Source of the DNA: DASRDR01 sp963812945 [NCBI: uncultured Candidatus Rokubacteria bacterium]
GTDB lineage: Bacteria > Methylomirabilota > Methylomirabilia > Rokubacteriales
Length of the DNA: 64,000 bases
Reading direction: 5' to 3'
Assembly: GCA_963812945.1 (NCBI GenBank)
Contig: CAWEXD010000008.1
Coordinates: 62,001-126,000 of the forward strand
Below, in pieces: positions 7,816 to 16,619 of the stretch (position 1 is its first letter; each line of letters opens with the position of its first letter). A program made the position numbers and the translations under genes. Under the pieces are notes generated by a model. That model had not been told where the DNA came from. It searched no databases and worked only from the letters and a program-made list of their open reading frames with translations.

Positions 7816-8682
7816 GTGCGACGGTTCGACCTGGTGCTGCCCGGGAGTGTGGACGAGTGCGTTCGCGCGCTGGCCGAGCGCGGACCGGACGCGAAGGTGG
7901 TGGCGGGGGGGACGGATCTTCTGCCGCAGCTCAAGAACGGCATGCTCCGCACCGGCTGCGTGGTCGACCTGTCCGGCGTGAGCGAGCTCCGGGAGCTCGC
8001 CCCGGGCAATGGAACCGGCCTCCGGATCGGCGCGGCCGTCACGGCCCGGGCGCTCGAGCAGGACCCCGGTGTGAACGCGACCTATCCGGCGATCGCCGAA
8101 AGCGGAGCGCTGGTCGGGTCGGTCCAGATCCGGAACCTGGCGACGCTCGGGGGAAATCTCTGCAACGCCGCCCCCTCGGCCGACATGGCGCCGCCGCTCC
8201 TGGCGCTCGATGCCGAGGCGGTGATCACAGGGCCCAAGGGCACCCGCCGCGTGCCCTTCGCCTCCTTCTTCCTCGGGGTGCGCCGCACGGTCCTCGCGCC
8301 GGGCGAGCTGCTGGTGGAGATCGCCGTGCCGGCCCCGGGGCCCCACAGCGGCGGGAACTACCGGCGCCACACGCCCCGCCGGGAGCTCGACATCGCGGTC
8401 GTCGGCGTGGCGTCCCAGCTCACGCTGTCGAAGGGCGTCTGCACGAAGGCGCGGATCGCCCTGGCGGCGGTGGCGCCGACTCCCGTCCGGGCCACGGCCG
8501 CGGAGCGGCTGCTCGAGGGCCACCCGGTCACGCCCGACCTGATCGAGCGCGCGGCCCATGCGGCGGTCGAGGCCGCGCGACCCATCAGCGACCAGCGCGG
8601 GTCCGCCGACTTCCGCCGGCATCTCGTCCAGGTTCTGACCCGTCGCACGCTCACCACGGCACTCGCGCGCGCGGGCGCCTGA
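7816..8682 (+). CDS. FAD-binding subunit of a xanthine dehydrogenase-family enzyme
   Basis: 288-residue medium subunit (CoxM/CutM/XdhB type) that passes electrons from the 2Fe-2S subunit to FAD. FAD-binding motifs are AKVVAGGTDLLP (about residues 26-37) and the region SVQIRNLATLGGNLCNAAPSAD (about 103-124). GTG 7816 is chosen because CGGAGGAGG lies 5-12 nt upstream and the protein then begins RRFDLVLPGS like its relatives; an in-frame ATG at 7729 has no ribosome site. It is first in a three-gene operon with the small and large subunits, separated by only 21 and 24 nt. Confidence 0.9.
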   Translation: MRRFDLVLPGSVDECVRALAERGPDAKVVAGGTDLLPQLKNGMLRTGCVVDLSGVSELRELAPGNGTGLRIGAAVTARALEQDPGVNATYPAIAESGALVGSVQIRNLATLGGNLCNAAPSADMAPPLLALDAEAVITGPKGTRRVPFASFFLGVRRTVLAPGELLVEIAVPAPGPHSGGNYRRHTPRRELDIAVVGVASQLTLSKGVCTKARIALAAVAPTPVRATAAERLLEGHPVTPDLIERAAHAAVEAARPISDQRGSADFRRHLVQVLTRRTLTTALARAGA

Positions 8683-8703
8683 CGAACCCGGAGGAGCCAT
8701 CAC

Positions 8704-9177
8704 GTGCCGAAGCAAGTCCTGAGCTTTGCGCTGAACGAGGAGCCGGTCGAGGTGCTCGTCCAGCCGTACGAGACCCTGCTGGACACGCTGCGCGAGACCA
8801 TCGGCCTGACCGGACCCAAGGAGGGCTGCGGGACCGGTGACTGCGGCGCCTGCACCGTGCACCTCGACGGCCGGCCGGTCGCGAGCTGCCTGGTCCTGGC
8901 CCTCCAGGCCCGCGGCCGGTCGGTCCTGACGATCGAGGGCCTCTCGAAGAACGGGGTCCTCCATCCGCTCCAGGACGCGTTCGTGCGCCACGGCGTGCCC
9001 CAGTGCGGCTTCTGCATTCCGGGGGTGCTGATGGCCGCCGCGGCGCTGCTCGCCGAGACGCCGCGCCCCACCGAGGACCAGATCCGCTACGGCATCGCCG
9101 GCAACCTCTGCCGGTGCACCGGCTACACGAAGATGCTGGCCGCGATCGGCGAGGCCGCCCACGCCACGCGCCCGTAA
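8704..9177 (+). CDS. 2Fe-2S subunit of a xanthine dehydrogenase-family enzyme
   Basis: 157-residue small subunit (CoxS type). The N-terminal plant-ferredoxin-like cluster is CGTGDCGACTVHLDG with a further Cys in ASCLVLA. The C-terminal helical cluster is QCGFCIPG and CRCTGYTKM. Together these are the eight Cys needed for the two 2Fe-2S centres. It starts at GTG 8704 after GGAGGAGC. Electrons flow from the Mo cofactor of the large subunit through these clusters to FAD. Confidence 0.93.
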   Translation: MPKQVLSFALNEEPVEVLVQPYETLLDTLRETIGLTGPKEGCGTGDCGACTVHLDGRPVASCLVLALQARGRSVLTIEGLSKNGVLHPLQDAFVRHGVPQCGFCIPGVLMAAAALLAETPRPTEDQIRYGIAGNLCRCTGYTKMLAAIGEAAHATRP

Positions 9178-9201
9178 CGCGACGAGGGGAGCAGACTCAC
9201 C

Positions 9202-11532
9202 ATGGCGATGAAGACCACGCGCGAAGTGAAGGGTGTCGGGCTCTCCATCCCGAGGCCGGACGGGCCGGAGAAGGTCACGGGCCAGGTCCAGTACGTGGCG
9301 GACCTCAAGCCCCGCGGGCTCCTTCACGCGAAGCTCCTGCGGAGCCCCCATGCCCACGCCCGGATCGTCCGGATCGACGCCAGCCGCGCGCGGGCGCTCC
9401 CGGGCGTGCGCGCGGTCCTGACCGCGGCGGACATCCCCGAGCTCAAGAAGAAGGCGCCCACCCGCGCGCACGCGGTGCTCGCGATCGACCGCGCGGTCTT
9501 CGCCGGCCAGCCGGTGGCCGCCGTGGCGGCCGACGAGCCGGCGATCGCCGAGGAGGCCCTCGACCTGATCGACGTCACCTACGAGGTGCTGCCGGTCGCC
9601 ATCGACCCGCTCCTGTCCATGCAGCCCGGCGCCCCGCCGGTCGCGGACGCCGGGACCGAGGCGGACACGAGCGAGGCGCTCGCGCACTCCGGGGTCGCGG
9701 CGGCCAAGGGCGAGGCCGGGCCGCCCAAGGCCGTCAACATCGCGCAGCAGTCGCACTTGCACCGCGGTGACGTCGCCAAGGGCTTCGCCGAGTCCGACCT
9801 CGTGCTGGAGCAGACGTACCGCGTGCCCATGGTCCACCAGGGGTATCTCGAGCCCCACGCGGTGCTCGCGCAGTGGGACACCAACGGGCTCCTCACGATC
9901 TGGGCCAGCACCCAGGGATCGTTCAACACGCGCTCGGAGGTGGCCGACGTCCTCGGGATCCCGGAGAACCGGATCCGGGTGATCCCGATGGAGTGCGGCG
10001 GCGGGTTCGGCGGCAAGATCCGTGCCCTCTGCGAGCCCATCACGGCGATCCTGGCCCGCGCGACCGGCCGGCCGGTTCGCTACGTGATGACCCGGCGCGA
10101 GGAGCTCGAGGCGGGCATGCCCGCGCCCCAGGTCGTCATCCGGCTCAAGACGGGGGTGAAGCGCGACGGGACCCTCATGGCGCTCGAGGCCGAGACGATC
10201 CTGGACTCCGGCTCGATCTCGGGCGCCGTCCTGACGATGAGCGCGGTGTTCCTCGGGAGCCTCTACAAGTGGCCGAGCTTCGACGTGAAGGGCTACGAGG
10301 TCCTCACCCACAAGCCGAGCGTCGCCGCCTACCGCGCGCCCACGGCGCCCCAGACCATCTTTGCCCTCGACTCCCACATGGAGGAGATCGCCCGCCGGCT
10401 CGACCTCGACCCGGTCGAGTTCCGGCTCCGGCATCTGATCCAAGAGGGCGATCCGATGGCCAACGGCCAGCCCTGGCAGAGCAACGGGGCGAAGGAAGTG
10501 CTGCGCCGGCTGGCCGAGCACCCGCTCTGGAAGAGCCGCGGGGAGTGGGCGAAGAGCGGCGGCAAGAACGGCCGCGGGCTGCGGGGCACGGGGCTCGCGA
10601 TCGGCGGCTGGATTCCGGGGCTCCAGCCGACGGGCGCCACCGTCCGGCTCAACCCGGACGGATCGCTGCAGGTCCTCACCGGCCAGGTCGACATCGCCGG
10701 CACCAACATCGGGCTGGCGCAGATCGCGGCGTCCGCGTTCGGGGTGGACATCGATCAGGTCCGCATCATCACCGGCGATACCGACAGCGCGCCGCTCACC
10801 GGGCTCAGCGCGGGCAGCAAGACGATCTACACGGTCGGCGCCGCGGTCATGCAGGCGGCGGAGGACGCCCGGCGCCAGACGCTCGAGATCGCGGCGTCCG
10901 AGATGGAGGCCTCCGTCAACGACCTCGAGATCGAGGACGGCAAGGTGACGGTCCGCGGCGTGCCGAGCCGCTCGATCTCGCTGGCGCAGATCGGGAAGAA
11001 GGGCAACACCTACATGTCGAAGGTGCCCCCGGTGCTCGGCGTGAGCCACATCGCGTTCGCGGTGCAGGCCCCGGCCTTCGCCGCCCAGCTGGCCCGGGTC
11101 GAGGTCGATCCGGACACGGGCGAGCTCACGCTCCACGACTTCGTGGCCGTCCAGGACGCCGGCAAGGCGATCAACCCGCTCGGCGTCGAGGGCCAGATGC
11201 AGGGCGGGGCGGTCCAGAGCCTCGGATTCGCCCTCACCGAAGGGCTCCTCTACGACGAGAAGGGACGGCTCACCAATCCGAGCTTGCTCGACTACCGGAA
11301 GCTCACGGCGGCGGACCTCCCGAACATCGAGACGATCATCGTGGAGGTGCCCTCGCCGGCCGGCCCCTTCGGGGCCCGCGGGGTCGGCGAGCCGCCGATC
11401 GTGCCGGCGCCGGCCGCCATCGCCAACGCCGTCTTCGACGCGACCGGGGTGCGGATCACCGAGCTCCCCATCACGCCGGAGCGGATCGCCATGGCGCTGC
11501 TCGAGCGGTCGGCGCCGGGCGTGAGGCGCTAA
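9202..11532 (+). CDS. Molybdopterin-binding large subunit, xanthine/aldehyde oxidase family
   Basis: 776-residue catalytic subunit. Recognisable motifs are GVGLSIPRPDGPEKVTG at the N-terminus, MECGGGFGGK (about residues 262-271), AYRAPTAPQ (about 375-383) and, near the C-terminus, GARGVGEPPI (about 728) with the likely catalytic Glu. The AYRAPTAPQ segment lacks the Cys of form I CO dehydrogenase (AYxCSFR) and does not match the form II AYRGAGR loop, so carbon-monoxide oxidation is not supported. A hydroxylase for a heteroaromatic, purine or aldehyde substrate is likelier. It is last of the three-subunit operon. Confidence 0.9.
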   Translation: MAMKTTREVKGVGLSIPRPDGPEKVTGQVQYVADLKPRGLLHAKLLRSPHAHARIVRIDASRARALPGVRAVLTAADIPELKKKAPTRAHAVLAIDRAVFAGQPVAAVAADEPAIAEEALDLIDVTYEVLPVAIDPLLSMQPGAPPVADAGTEADTSEALAHSGVAAAKGEAGPPKAVNIAQQSHLHRGDVAKGFAESDLVLEQTYRVPMVHQGYLEPHAVLAQWDTNGLLTIWASTQGSFNTRSEVADVLGIPENRIRVIPMECGGGFGGKIRALCEPITAILARATGRPVRYVMTRREELEAGMPAPQVVIRLKTGVKRDGTLMALEAETILDSGSISGAVLTMSAVFLGSLYKWPSFDVKGYEVLTHKPSVAAYRAPTAPQTIFALDSHMEEIARRLDLDPVEFRLRHLIQEGDPMANGQPWQSNGAKEVLRRLAEHPLWKSRGEWAKSGGKNGRGLRGTGLAIGGWIPGLQPTGATVRLNPDGSLQVLTGQVDIAGTNIGLAQIAASAFGVDIDQVRIITGDTDSAPLTGLSAGSKTIYTVGAAVMQAAEDARRQTLEIAASEMEASVNDLEIEDGKVTVRGVPSRSISLAQIGKKGNTYMSKVPPVLGVSHIAFAVQAPAFAAQLARVEVDPDTGELTLHDFVAVQDAGKAINPLGVEGQMQGGAVQSLGFALTEGLLYDEKGRLTNPSLLDYRKLTAADLPNIETIIVEVPSPAGPFGARGVGEPPIVPAPAAIANAVFDATGVRITELPITPERIAMALLERSAPGVRR

Positions 11533-11537
11533 TTTAG

Positions 11538-11569
11538 CGCTCAACCCCGCGACCTCGGGTTTCAGAGCG
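11538..11569. terminator. Possible terminator hairpin after the large subunit gene
   Basis: CGCTC-AACCC pairs with GGGTT-(TCA)-GAGCG around a 9-base loop between two convergent genes. The stem reaches into the end of the minus-strand gene and has no T tract. Confidence 0.3.
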
Positions 11570-11999
11570 TGGCCTGGGCCTCCCGGGCCAGGGACGTCGC
11601 CTTGTCGACCTCCCCGAGCTGCATGTAAAGCGGAATCAGCAGCAGGCGAAGCTTGGCCGCTTCGCACTGCAGACGCAGGACCTCTGCCAGCCCGACGGCA
11701 CGCCGTGCGCGATGCCGGATCACGCGCAGGGCGATCTCGAGGTGGGCGACGGTCGATGCCCGCTCATGGGCCGGGGGCGGCCCGCTCACCGGCCGGCCGA
11801 CGCGCTCCGGCCTGAGGCACAGCTCCTCAGGAAGGCCGACGGCCGTGGTCCCGGTCGGATCGGTGGCCGCGGACAGCGCCGCGGCGTACTCCCGCCAGGT
11901 GATGGAGGCGCACGGCTCGCCCCAAGTCCGGCGGATCCGGGCGAAGTAGAGCCCCATTGCGTTCGCGCTGCCCTTCCGACGCATGAGCGCCGCCAGCAT
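11562..11999 (-). CDS. Hypothetical protein
   Basis: 145-residue frame on the minus strand. The first half is polar. The second half (about residues 80-145) is helical, with Leu/Ala-rich heptad-like stretches ending in LREAQATL-like composition, which could be a TPR-like or coiled helical hairpin. The family is not recognised. Support comes from a fitting position between a convergent and a divergent gene and from protein-like composition; there is no strong ribosome site at ATG 11999. It is divergent from the arsR-hyf operon and might share its control region. Confidence 0.45.
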   Translation of the reverse strand: MLAALMRRKGSANAMGLYFARIRRTWGEPCASITWREYAAALSAATDPTGTTAVGLPEELCLRPERVGRPVSGPPPAHERASTVAHLEIALRVIRHRARRAVGLAEVLRLQCEAAKLRLLLIPLYMQLGEVDKATSLAREAQATL

Positions 12000-12057
12000 C
12001 CTGGACGGCCGCTCGGTCCTGAATCACGCGGTCGACGCGGCCAAGGACATAGTAATG

Positions 12058-12085
12058 TTGACATATGAGAGTAGTCCAATACAAT
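12058..12085 (+). promoter_or_regulatory. Strong sigma-70 promoter for a leaderless arsR-hyf operon
   Basis: TTGACA (12058-12063) and TACAAT (12080-12085) with a 16-base spacer: a perfect -35 and a 5/6 -10, exceptional in this GC-rich DNA. Transcription should begin around 12091-12093, which coincides with the ATG at 12092, and no Shine-Dalgarno sequence precedes that ATG. A CATATG palindrome in the spacer could form part of an operator for the ArsR product. Confidence 0.75.
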
Positions 12086-12091
12086 CGTGCG

Positions 12092-12445
12092 ATGCCGCCT
12101 CAGATTCCCGCAGGCGAGCTGCAGGCGTTCAAGGCACGATTCTTCAAGGCCCTCGCTCACCCGATCCGCGTCCGGATCATCGAACGCCTCGTGGAGCGCG
12201 AGCGAACCGTGCAGGAGCTCCAGGCCGCATTGGCACTCGACCAGTCCAGCGTCTCCCAGCACCTCGCCGTGCTGCGCGCGCATCAGGTCGTGGTGGCGCG
12301 AAAGGAAGGCACCGCGGTCCGGTACGCCCTGCGCGACCCGCTGGTAGGTGACCTCCTGGCCGTCGCTCGCCGGATCTTCAGCAACCAGCTCGTGGGAACG
12401 CAGGACATGCTTCGCGAGCTCCAGCGCGAGCACCGGCGGCGCTGA
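12092..12445 (+). CDS. ArsR-family winged-helix regulator
   Basis: 117-residue transcriptional repressor-type protein. The winged HTH core reads FFKALAHPIRVRIIERL (about residues 16-32), then TVQELQAALALDQSSVSQHLAVLRAHQVV (about 39-67) with recognition helix SSVSQHLAVL, then the wing ARKEGTAVRYAL. There is no Cys-rich metal site, so it is not an obvious arsenic or zinc sensor. ATG 12092 was chosen because it coincides with the predicted transcription start. The gene is separated by one base from the hyfI-like gene, so it should be co-transcribed with, and probably controls, the membrane complex that follows. Confidence 0.88.
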   Translation: MPPQIPAGELQAFKARFFKALAHPIRVRIIERLVERERTVQELQAALALDQSSVSQHLAVLRAHQVVVARKEGTAVRYALRDPLVGDLLAVARRIFSNQLVGTQDMLRELQREHRRR

Positions 12446-12446
12446 C

Positions 12447-12974
12447 GTGTCTCTCTTCGCCAAGATCCTGAAGATCGGGCTCGCCACCGAGCCGCTCGAG
12501 CCGGGCGACGAGACCACCGTGGAGCTGGTGCGGGAGGTGGAGGCGAGGACGAGACGGCTGCTGGGCCGGGCCCTGGCGATCCGGGAGGTCGATGCCGGGT
12601 CCTGCAACGGCTGCGAGCTCGAGATCAGCGGCCTCACGGGGCCCGTCTACGATTGCGAGCGCTTCGGGATCCACTTCGTCGCCTCGCCCCGCCACGCGGA
12701 TCTCCTGCTGGTCACCGGTCCGGTGACGCGCAACATGGAAGTGCCGCTCCGGAAGACCTACGAGGCCACGCCCGACCCGAAGCTGGTGGTCGCGGTGGGT
12801 GACTGCGCCAAGACCTGCGGGGTCTTTCGGGGGAGCTATGCGGTCGCGGGCAGTGTCGACCAGATCGTCCCCGTAGACGTCTTCGTGACGGGGTGCCCCC
12901 CGGAGCCGGCCGATATCCTCCGAGGCATTCTGGCGGCCCTCGACCGGCTGCCGGGTCGCACCGCGCGGCGCTAG
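12447..12974 (+). CDS. Hydrogenase-4-like small subunit (HyfI/NuoB type)
   Basis: 175-residue electron-transfer subunit holding the proximal 4Fe-4S cluster. Cluster motifs are GSCNGCELE (about residues 52-60), DCAKTCG (about 115-121) and TGCPPEP (about 145-151). The C-x-G-C-E form is that of group 4 hydrogenases, not the tandem CC of NuoB in complex I. It starts at GTG 12447, one base after the arsR stop. It should dock between the HyfG-like large subunit and the membrane arm. First structural gene of an I-B-C-E-F-G order. Confidence 0.9.
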   Translation: MSLFAKILKIGLATEPLEPGDETTVELVREVEARTRRLLGRALAIREVDAGSCNGCELEISGLTGPVYDCERFGIHFVASPRHADLLLVTGPVTRNMEVPLRKTYEATPDPKLVVAVGDCAKTCGVFRGSYAVAGSVDQIVPVDVFVTGCPPEPADILRGILAALDRLPGRTARR

Positions 12975-12976
12975 GC

Positions 12977-15013
12977 GTGACGCCGACCCTGGCGGTGTTC
13001 CTGGTGATGACGCTTGGCCATGTCGCCGGGGCCGGCGGCGCCCTGGTCGCCCGGAGCGCCTCGGGTGTGCGCCGCCTCACGACCGCAGGAGCGATCCTGG
13101 GCGGGAGCGCAGGCTTCGTGCTGAGCCTCGACACGCTGATCCGAGGGGGGCACTTCCAGCTCGAACTCCCGTACTTACTCGCGGTGGCGGGGGGCGTCAG
13201 CCTCAGGCTGGACCGTCTGGGCGCGCTCTTCCTCCTGATCGTCGAGGTCGTCGCGGTGCCGGCCGCTCTGTTCGGCGGGGCGTACTCACGCGCCTACGAA
13301 GGTCCGTCCCTGCGCCTGCTCGGGGCGATGCTGAATCTCTTCCTGCTCGCCCTGAGCCTCGTTCCGTTCGCCGACAACGTCGTGACCTTCCTGATCCTCT
13401 GGGAGGCCATGTCGCTCACCTCGTATTTCCTGGTCCTGACCGAGTCCGATCGGCGAGAGACGCGCCAAGCCGGGCTGTGGTATCTGGCCATGGCGCACGG
13501 CGGGTTCGTGCTGGTGATGGCGGCCTTCCTGCTCCTGGGGGCGAGCGCGCCGTCGACCGGGTTCGCGGACCTCCGGGCCGCCGCCGGGGCGCTGTCCGCC
13601 TCCACGCGGAACGCCGTCTTCGTCCTCGCCCTCCTCGGCTTCGGATCAAAGGCGGGCCTGGTGCCGCTGCACGTGTGGCTTCCGCTGGCGCATCCGGCCG
13701 CCCCGAGCCACGTGTCCGCGCTCATGTCGGGGGCCATGATCAAGATGGGCGTCTACGGCCTCCTGCGCGTCGCGCTCGATCTGCTCGGGGGCGGTCCGCC
13801 GTGGTGGGGCGGGGCGATCCTGGCGGCGGGGGCCGTGTCCGCGTTGCTGGGCGTGTTGTACGCCCTCATGGAGCACGACCTCAAGCGGCTCCTGGCTTAT
13901 CACTCCGTCGAGAACATCGGGATCATCTTCCTCGGCATCGGTGCGGGGCTGATGTTTCAGAGCTACGGGCTGACCCCCCTCGCGCTGGTGGGTCTGATCG
14001 CGGGCCTCTACCACACCCTCAACCACGCGTGCTTCAAGGGCCTCCTGTTCCTCGGCGCGGGCGCGGTCCTGCACGCGACCCACACGCGCAACATGGAGGA
14101 GCTCGGCGGGCTGATCAAGGGCATGCCGCGGACCGCGCTGTTCTTCCTCGTCGGTGCCGCCGCCATCTCGGGGCTACCGCCACTCAACGGGTTCGTCTCG
14201 GAGTGGCTCGTGTTCCAGGCGCTCCTGGGCGGCTCGCAGATGCCGGGGGCGGAGCTCGGCCTGATCATGGCGTTCGCCGTGGGGATGCTCGCGCTCACGA
14301 GCGGGCTGGCCGCCGCCTGCTTCGTGAAGGCCTTCGGGATCAGCTTTCTCGCGATTCCCCGCTCGTCGCGCGCGTCCCAGGCCCGAGAAGTCCCCCGGAC
14401 CATGCAGGCGGCGATGGCTGCCCTCGCGGTCGTGTGCGTGGCCCTGGGCGTCTTGCCCTCGCTGGTCCTGCCCGTCGTGAGCGGCGCGGTGGCCGGGCTG
14501 GGCGGCCTGCCCACCGATCCCGCGACGGGGGTGCCGCGGCTCACGCTCGAGATGCCGGGCACCGTGGGCGTCATCGCGCCCGCGGCCCTCGCCGTTGCCC
14601 TCCTGCTCGTGCCCGCCGTCGTCATGATCGCGTTCCGCTGCGGCGCCGCCGACCGGCGCCTGCGCGTGGGCGACACGTGGGGCTGCGGCCGGATCGGCCA
14701 GACGTCCCGGATGGAGTACACGGCCACCGCGTTCGCCGAGCCGCTGCGGCGGGTCTTCGCCGAGCTGTACCGCCCGACCGAGGACCTCTCCATCGACTTC
14801 CATCCGGAGTCGAAGTACTTCGTCCAGTCCATCGCGTACCGAAGCGAGGTCCACCCCTGGTTCGAGCGCCTCCTCTACGACCCGGTCGTGTCGTTCCTCC
14901 GTCGTACGGCCTTCCGCGTGCGCTGGCTCCAGGCCGGATCGCTGCACCTCTACCTCCTGTACATGATCCTCGCCCTGGTCGCCCTGCTTCTGGTGTCGCG
15001 ATGGACGAGCTGA
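12977..15013 (+). CDS. Hydrogenase-4-like membrane subunit HyfB (NuoL/MrpD-type antiporter fold)
   Basis: 678-residue polytopic protein of the proton-pumping antiporter family. Conserved stretches include PLHVWLPLAHPAAPSHVSAL (about residues 225-244) with the Lys/His-rich discontinuous helix region, DLKRLLAYHSVENIG (about 300) and YHTLNHACFKGLLFLGAG (about 340). The C-terminal hydrophilic segment TWGCGRIG...MEYTATAFAEPLR is typical of HyfB/HycC. GTG 12977 lies two bases after the hyfI stop. Its 3' end overlaps the next gene by 13 nt, implying translational coupling. It probably moves protons or sodium in the cytoplasmic membrane. Confidence 0.9.
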   Translation: MTPTLAVFLVMTLGHVAGAGGALVARSASGVRRLTTAGAILGGSAGFVLSLDTLIRGGHFQLELPYLLAVAGGVSLRLDRLGALFLLIVEVVAVPAALFGGAYSRAYEGPSLRLLGAMLNLFLLALSLVPFADNVVTFLILWEAMSLTSYFLVLTESDRRETRQAGLWYLAMAHGGFVLVMAAFLLLGASAPSTGFADLRAAAGALSASTRNAVFVLALLGFGSKAGLVPLHVWLPLAHPAAPSHVSALMSGAMIKMGVYGLLRVALDLLGGGPPWWGGAILAAGAVSALLGVLYALMEHDLKRLLAYHSVENIGIIFLGIGAGLMFQSYGLTPLALVGLIAGLYHTLNHACFKGLLFLGAGAVLHATHTRNMEELGGLIKGMPRTALFFLVGAAAISGLPPLNGFVSEWLVFQALLGGSQMPGAELGLIMAFAVGMLALTSGLAAACFVKAFGISFLAIPRSSRASQAREVPRTMQAAMAALAVVCVALGVLPSLVLPVVSGAVAGLGGLPTDPATGVPRLTLEMPGTVGVIAPAALAVALLLVPAVVMIAFRCGAADRRLRVGDTWGCGRIGQTSRMEYTATAFAEPLRRVFAELYRPTEDLSIDFHPESKYFVQSIAYRSEVHPWFERLLYDPVVSFLRRTAFRVRWLQAGSLHLYLLYMILALVALLLVSRWTS

Positions 15014-15951
15014 CGCGCCTCGCGGTCGCCGTCGGGCAGATGCTCCTCGCGCTGCTCCTGGCGCCGGGGTTGGTCGGCCTCATCCGCTGGATGAAGGCGC
15101 GGCTGCAGAACCGGCGCGGGGCGCCCGCCTGGCAGCCGTATCTCGAGCTGCGGAAGCTGCTCCACAAGGAGGTCGTCGTCTCCCGGAACGCCTCCTGGCT
15201 TTTCCGGGCCGCCCCGTTCGTGATCTTCGCCAGCACCGCGACGGCGGCCGCCCTGGTGCCGGTGCTCGCGGCGCCCCACACGTTCGACACGATGGGCGAT
15301 CTGATCGCCCTCGTGTACCTCCTGGTGCTCGGCACCTTCTGCCTGGCGCTCGCGGGACTCGACCCAGGGTCCGCGTTCGGAGGCATGGGAGCCAGCCGCG
15401 AGGTGACCGTCGCCGCCCTGGCGGAGCCCACCGTCGGGCTGGCGGTGTTCGCGCTGGCACTCAGCGCGGGCTCCACGAACCTGGGGCGCATCGTCGCGGC
15501 CACCGTCGAGGACCCTGCGGGCGCGCTCAGCCCGGGGCACCTCCTCGCGTTCGGCGCGCTGTTCATCGTGACGCTGGCGGAGACTGGTCGATTGCCCGTG
15601 GACAACCCGGCGACGCACCTCGAGCTGACGATGATCCACGAAGCCATGGTCCTCGAGTACTCGGGACGGTACCTGGCCCTGATCGAGTGGGCGGCCGCGA
15701 TCAAGCTGCTGGTCTTCTTCGCGCTCCTCGGCAATCTCTTCGTGCCCTGGGGGGTGGCCCGGGAGGTGACCGCCGGGGCGCTCCTCGCGGGCCTGGGGAG
15801 CTTCCTACTGAAGCTGCTCGTCCTCGCGGCGATCATCGCGGTCTTCGAGGCGCGCATCGCGAAACTCCGGCTCTTCCGGGTGCCCGAGCTCCTCAGCCTC
15901 TCGTTCGTCCTGGCCCTCCTGGCCGTCTCGTCCTCTTTCCTGTTGCGGTGA
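15001..15951 (+). CDS. Hydrogenase-4-like membrane subunit HyfC (NuoH type)
   Basis: 316-residue membrane protein equivalent to NuoH/HycD, linking the redox module to the antiporter subunits. Visible features are about eight hydrophobic segments, the loop RRGAPAWQPYLELRKLLHKE after the first helix, and the conserved acidic region DNPATHLELTMIHEAMVLEYSG near residues 198-219, with Glu residues used for ion coupling in the family. It starts at ATG 15001 inside the end of the hyfB-like gene. Confidence 0.9.
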   Translation: MDELTRLAVAVGQMLLALLLAPGLVGLIRWMKARLQNRRGAPAWQPYLELRKLLHKEVVVSRNASWLFRAAPFVIFASTATAAALVPVLAAPHTFDTMGDLIALVYLLVLGTFCLALAGLDPGSAFGGMGASREVTVAALAEPTVGLAVFALALSAGSTNLGRIVAATVEDPAGALSPGHLLAFGALFIVTLAETGRLPVDNPATHLELTMIHEAMVLEYSGRYLALIEWAAAIKLLVFFALLGNLFVPWGVAREVTAGALLAGLGSFLLKLLVLAAIIAVFEARIAKLRLFRVPELLSLSFVLALLAVSSSFLLR

Positions 15952-15955
15952 CGCG

Positions 15956-16612
15956 ATGGCCGAGACGTTCTCCCAGCTGTCCGTCCTCGGCTCGAGCTTG
16001 ATCCTGCTGCTGGGCCTCATCCTCGTGGGGCGCCGTGGGGTTCCGGCGTACGTCGACGCCTTCGCCTGGCAGTCGATCGCCCTGGCCGGCGTCACGGCCG
16101 TCGTCGCACACTACGGCCGGCGCCCCGACCTGTACTGGGTGGCCGGGCTGCTCCTGATCGTCAAGGGGCTGGCCATCCCGCGGCTGCTCCGGCGCATGGA
16201 GGGGCGATTCCGGGCCGAGCGCGAGCTCCAGCCGTACGTCAACACGGCGACCTCGCTCGTCGTCGCCGGCTTGCTGGTCCTGCTGGGCTACGCGATCTCG
16301 CGGCCCCTGGTGACGCTCAGCCGCCTGCCGACGCGCGGCGGGATGCCGCTGGCCATGGGCCTCATCCTGGTCAGCCTGTTCGTGCTGGTCAGCCGCAAGA
16401 AGGCGATCACGCAGGTGATCGGCTTTCTCATGCTGGAGAACGGCCTGGCGCTCCTGGCCGTCCTCGGCACCTACGGGGTCCCGCTGATCGTCGAGCTCGG
16501 AGTGTTCCTCGACGCCCTCCTGGGATTCCTGGTCATGCAGATCTTCGTTTACCAGATCCACGAGACGTTCGAGAGCATCGACGTCGAGCGGCTGAACCGA
16601 CTGAGGTACTGA
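15956..16612 (+). CDS. Hydrogenase-4-like membrane subunit HyfE (NuoK-related)
   Basis: 218-residue protein with about seven membrane segments, matching the usual size of HyfE. The second half contains the NuoK-like stretch ITQVIGFLMLENGLALLAVL (about residues 143-162) with the conserved Glu in a helix. The C-terminus HETFESIDVERLNRLRY resembles the amphipathic HyfE tail. Four bases separate it from the hyfC-like stop. Confidence 0.88.
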   Translation: MAETFSQLSVLGSSLILLLGLILVGRRGVPAYVDAFAWQSIALAGVTAVVAHYGRRPDLYWVAGLLLIVKGLAIPRLLRRMEGRFRAERELQPYVNTATSLVVAGLLVLLGYAISRPLVTLSRLPTRGGMPLAMGLILVSLFVLVSRKKAITQVIGFLMLENGLALLAVLGTYGVPLIVELGVFLDALLGFLVMQIFVYQIHETFESIDVERLNRLRY

Positions 16613-16619
16613 CGGAGAC

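Noticed and set aside
9202-11532. Aerobic carbon-monoxide dehydrogenase large subunit
   Set aside because: The active-site loop reads AYRAPTAPQ and lacks the AYxCSFR motif with the Cu-binding Cys.
7684-11667. 1,327-codon open frame on the minus strand opposite the molybdenum hydroxylase genes
   Set aside because: Arg/His/Asp/Gly-rich shadow frame produced by high-GC codon bias; the plus strand encodes three well-conserved subunits with all cofactor motifs.
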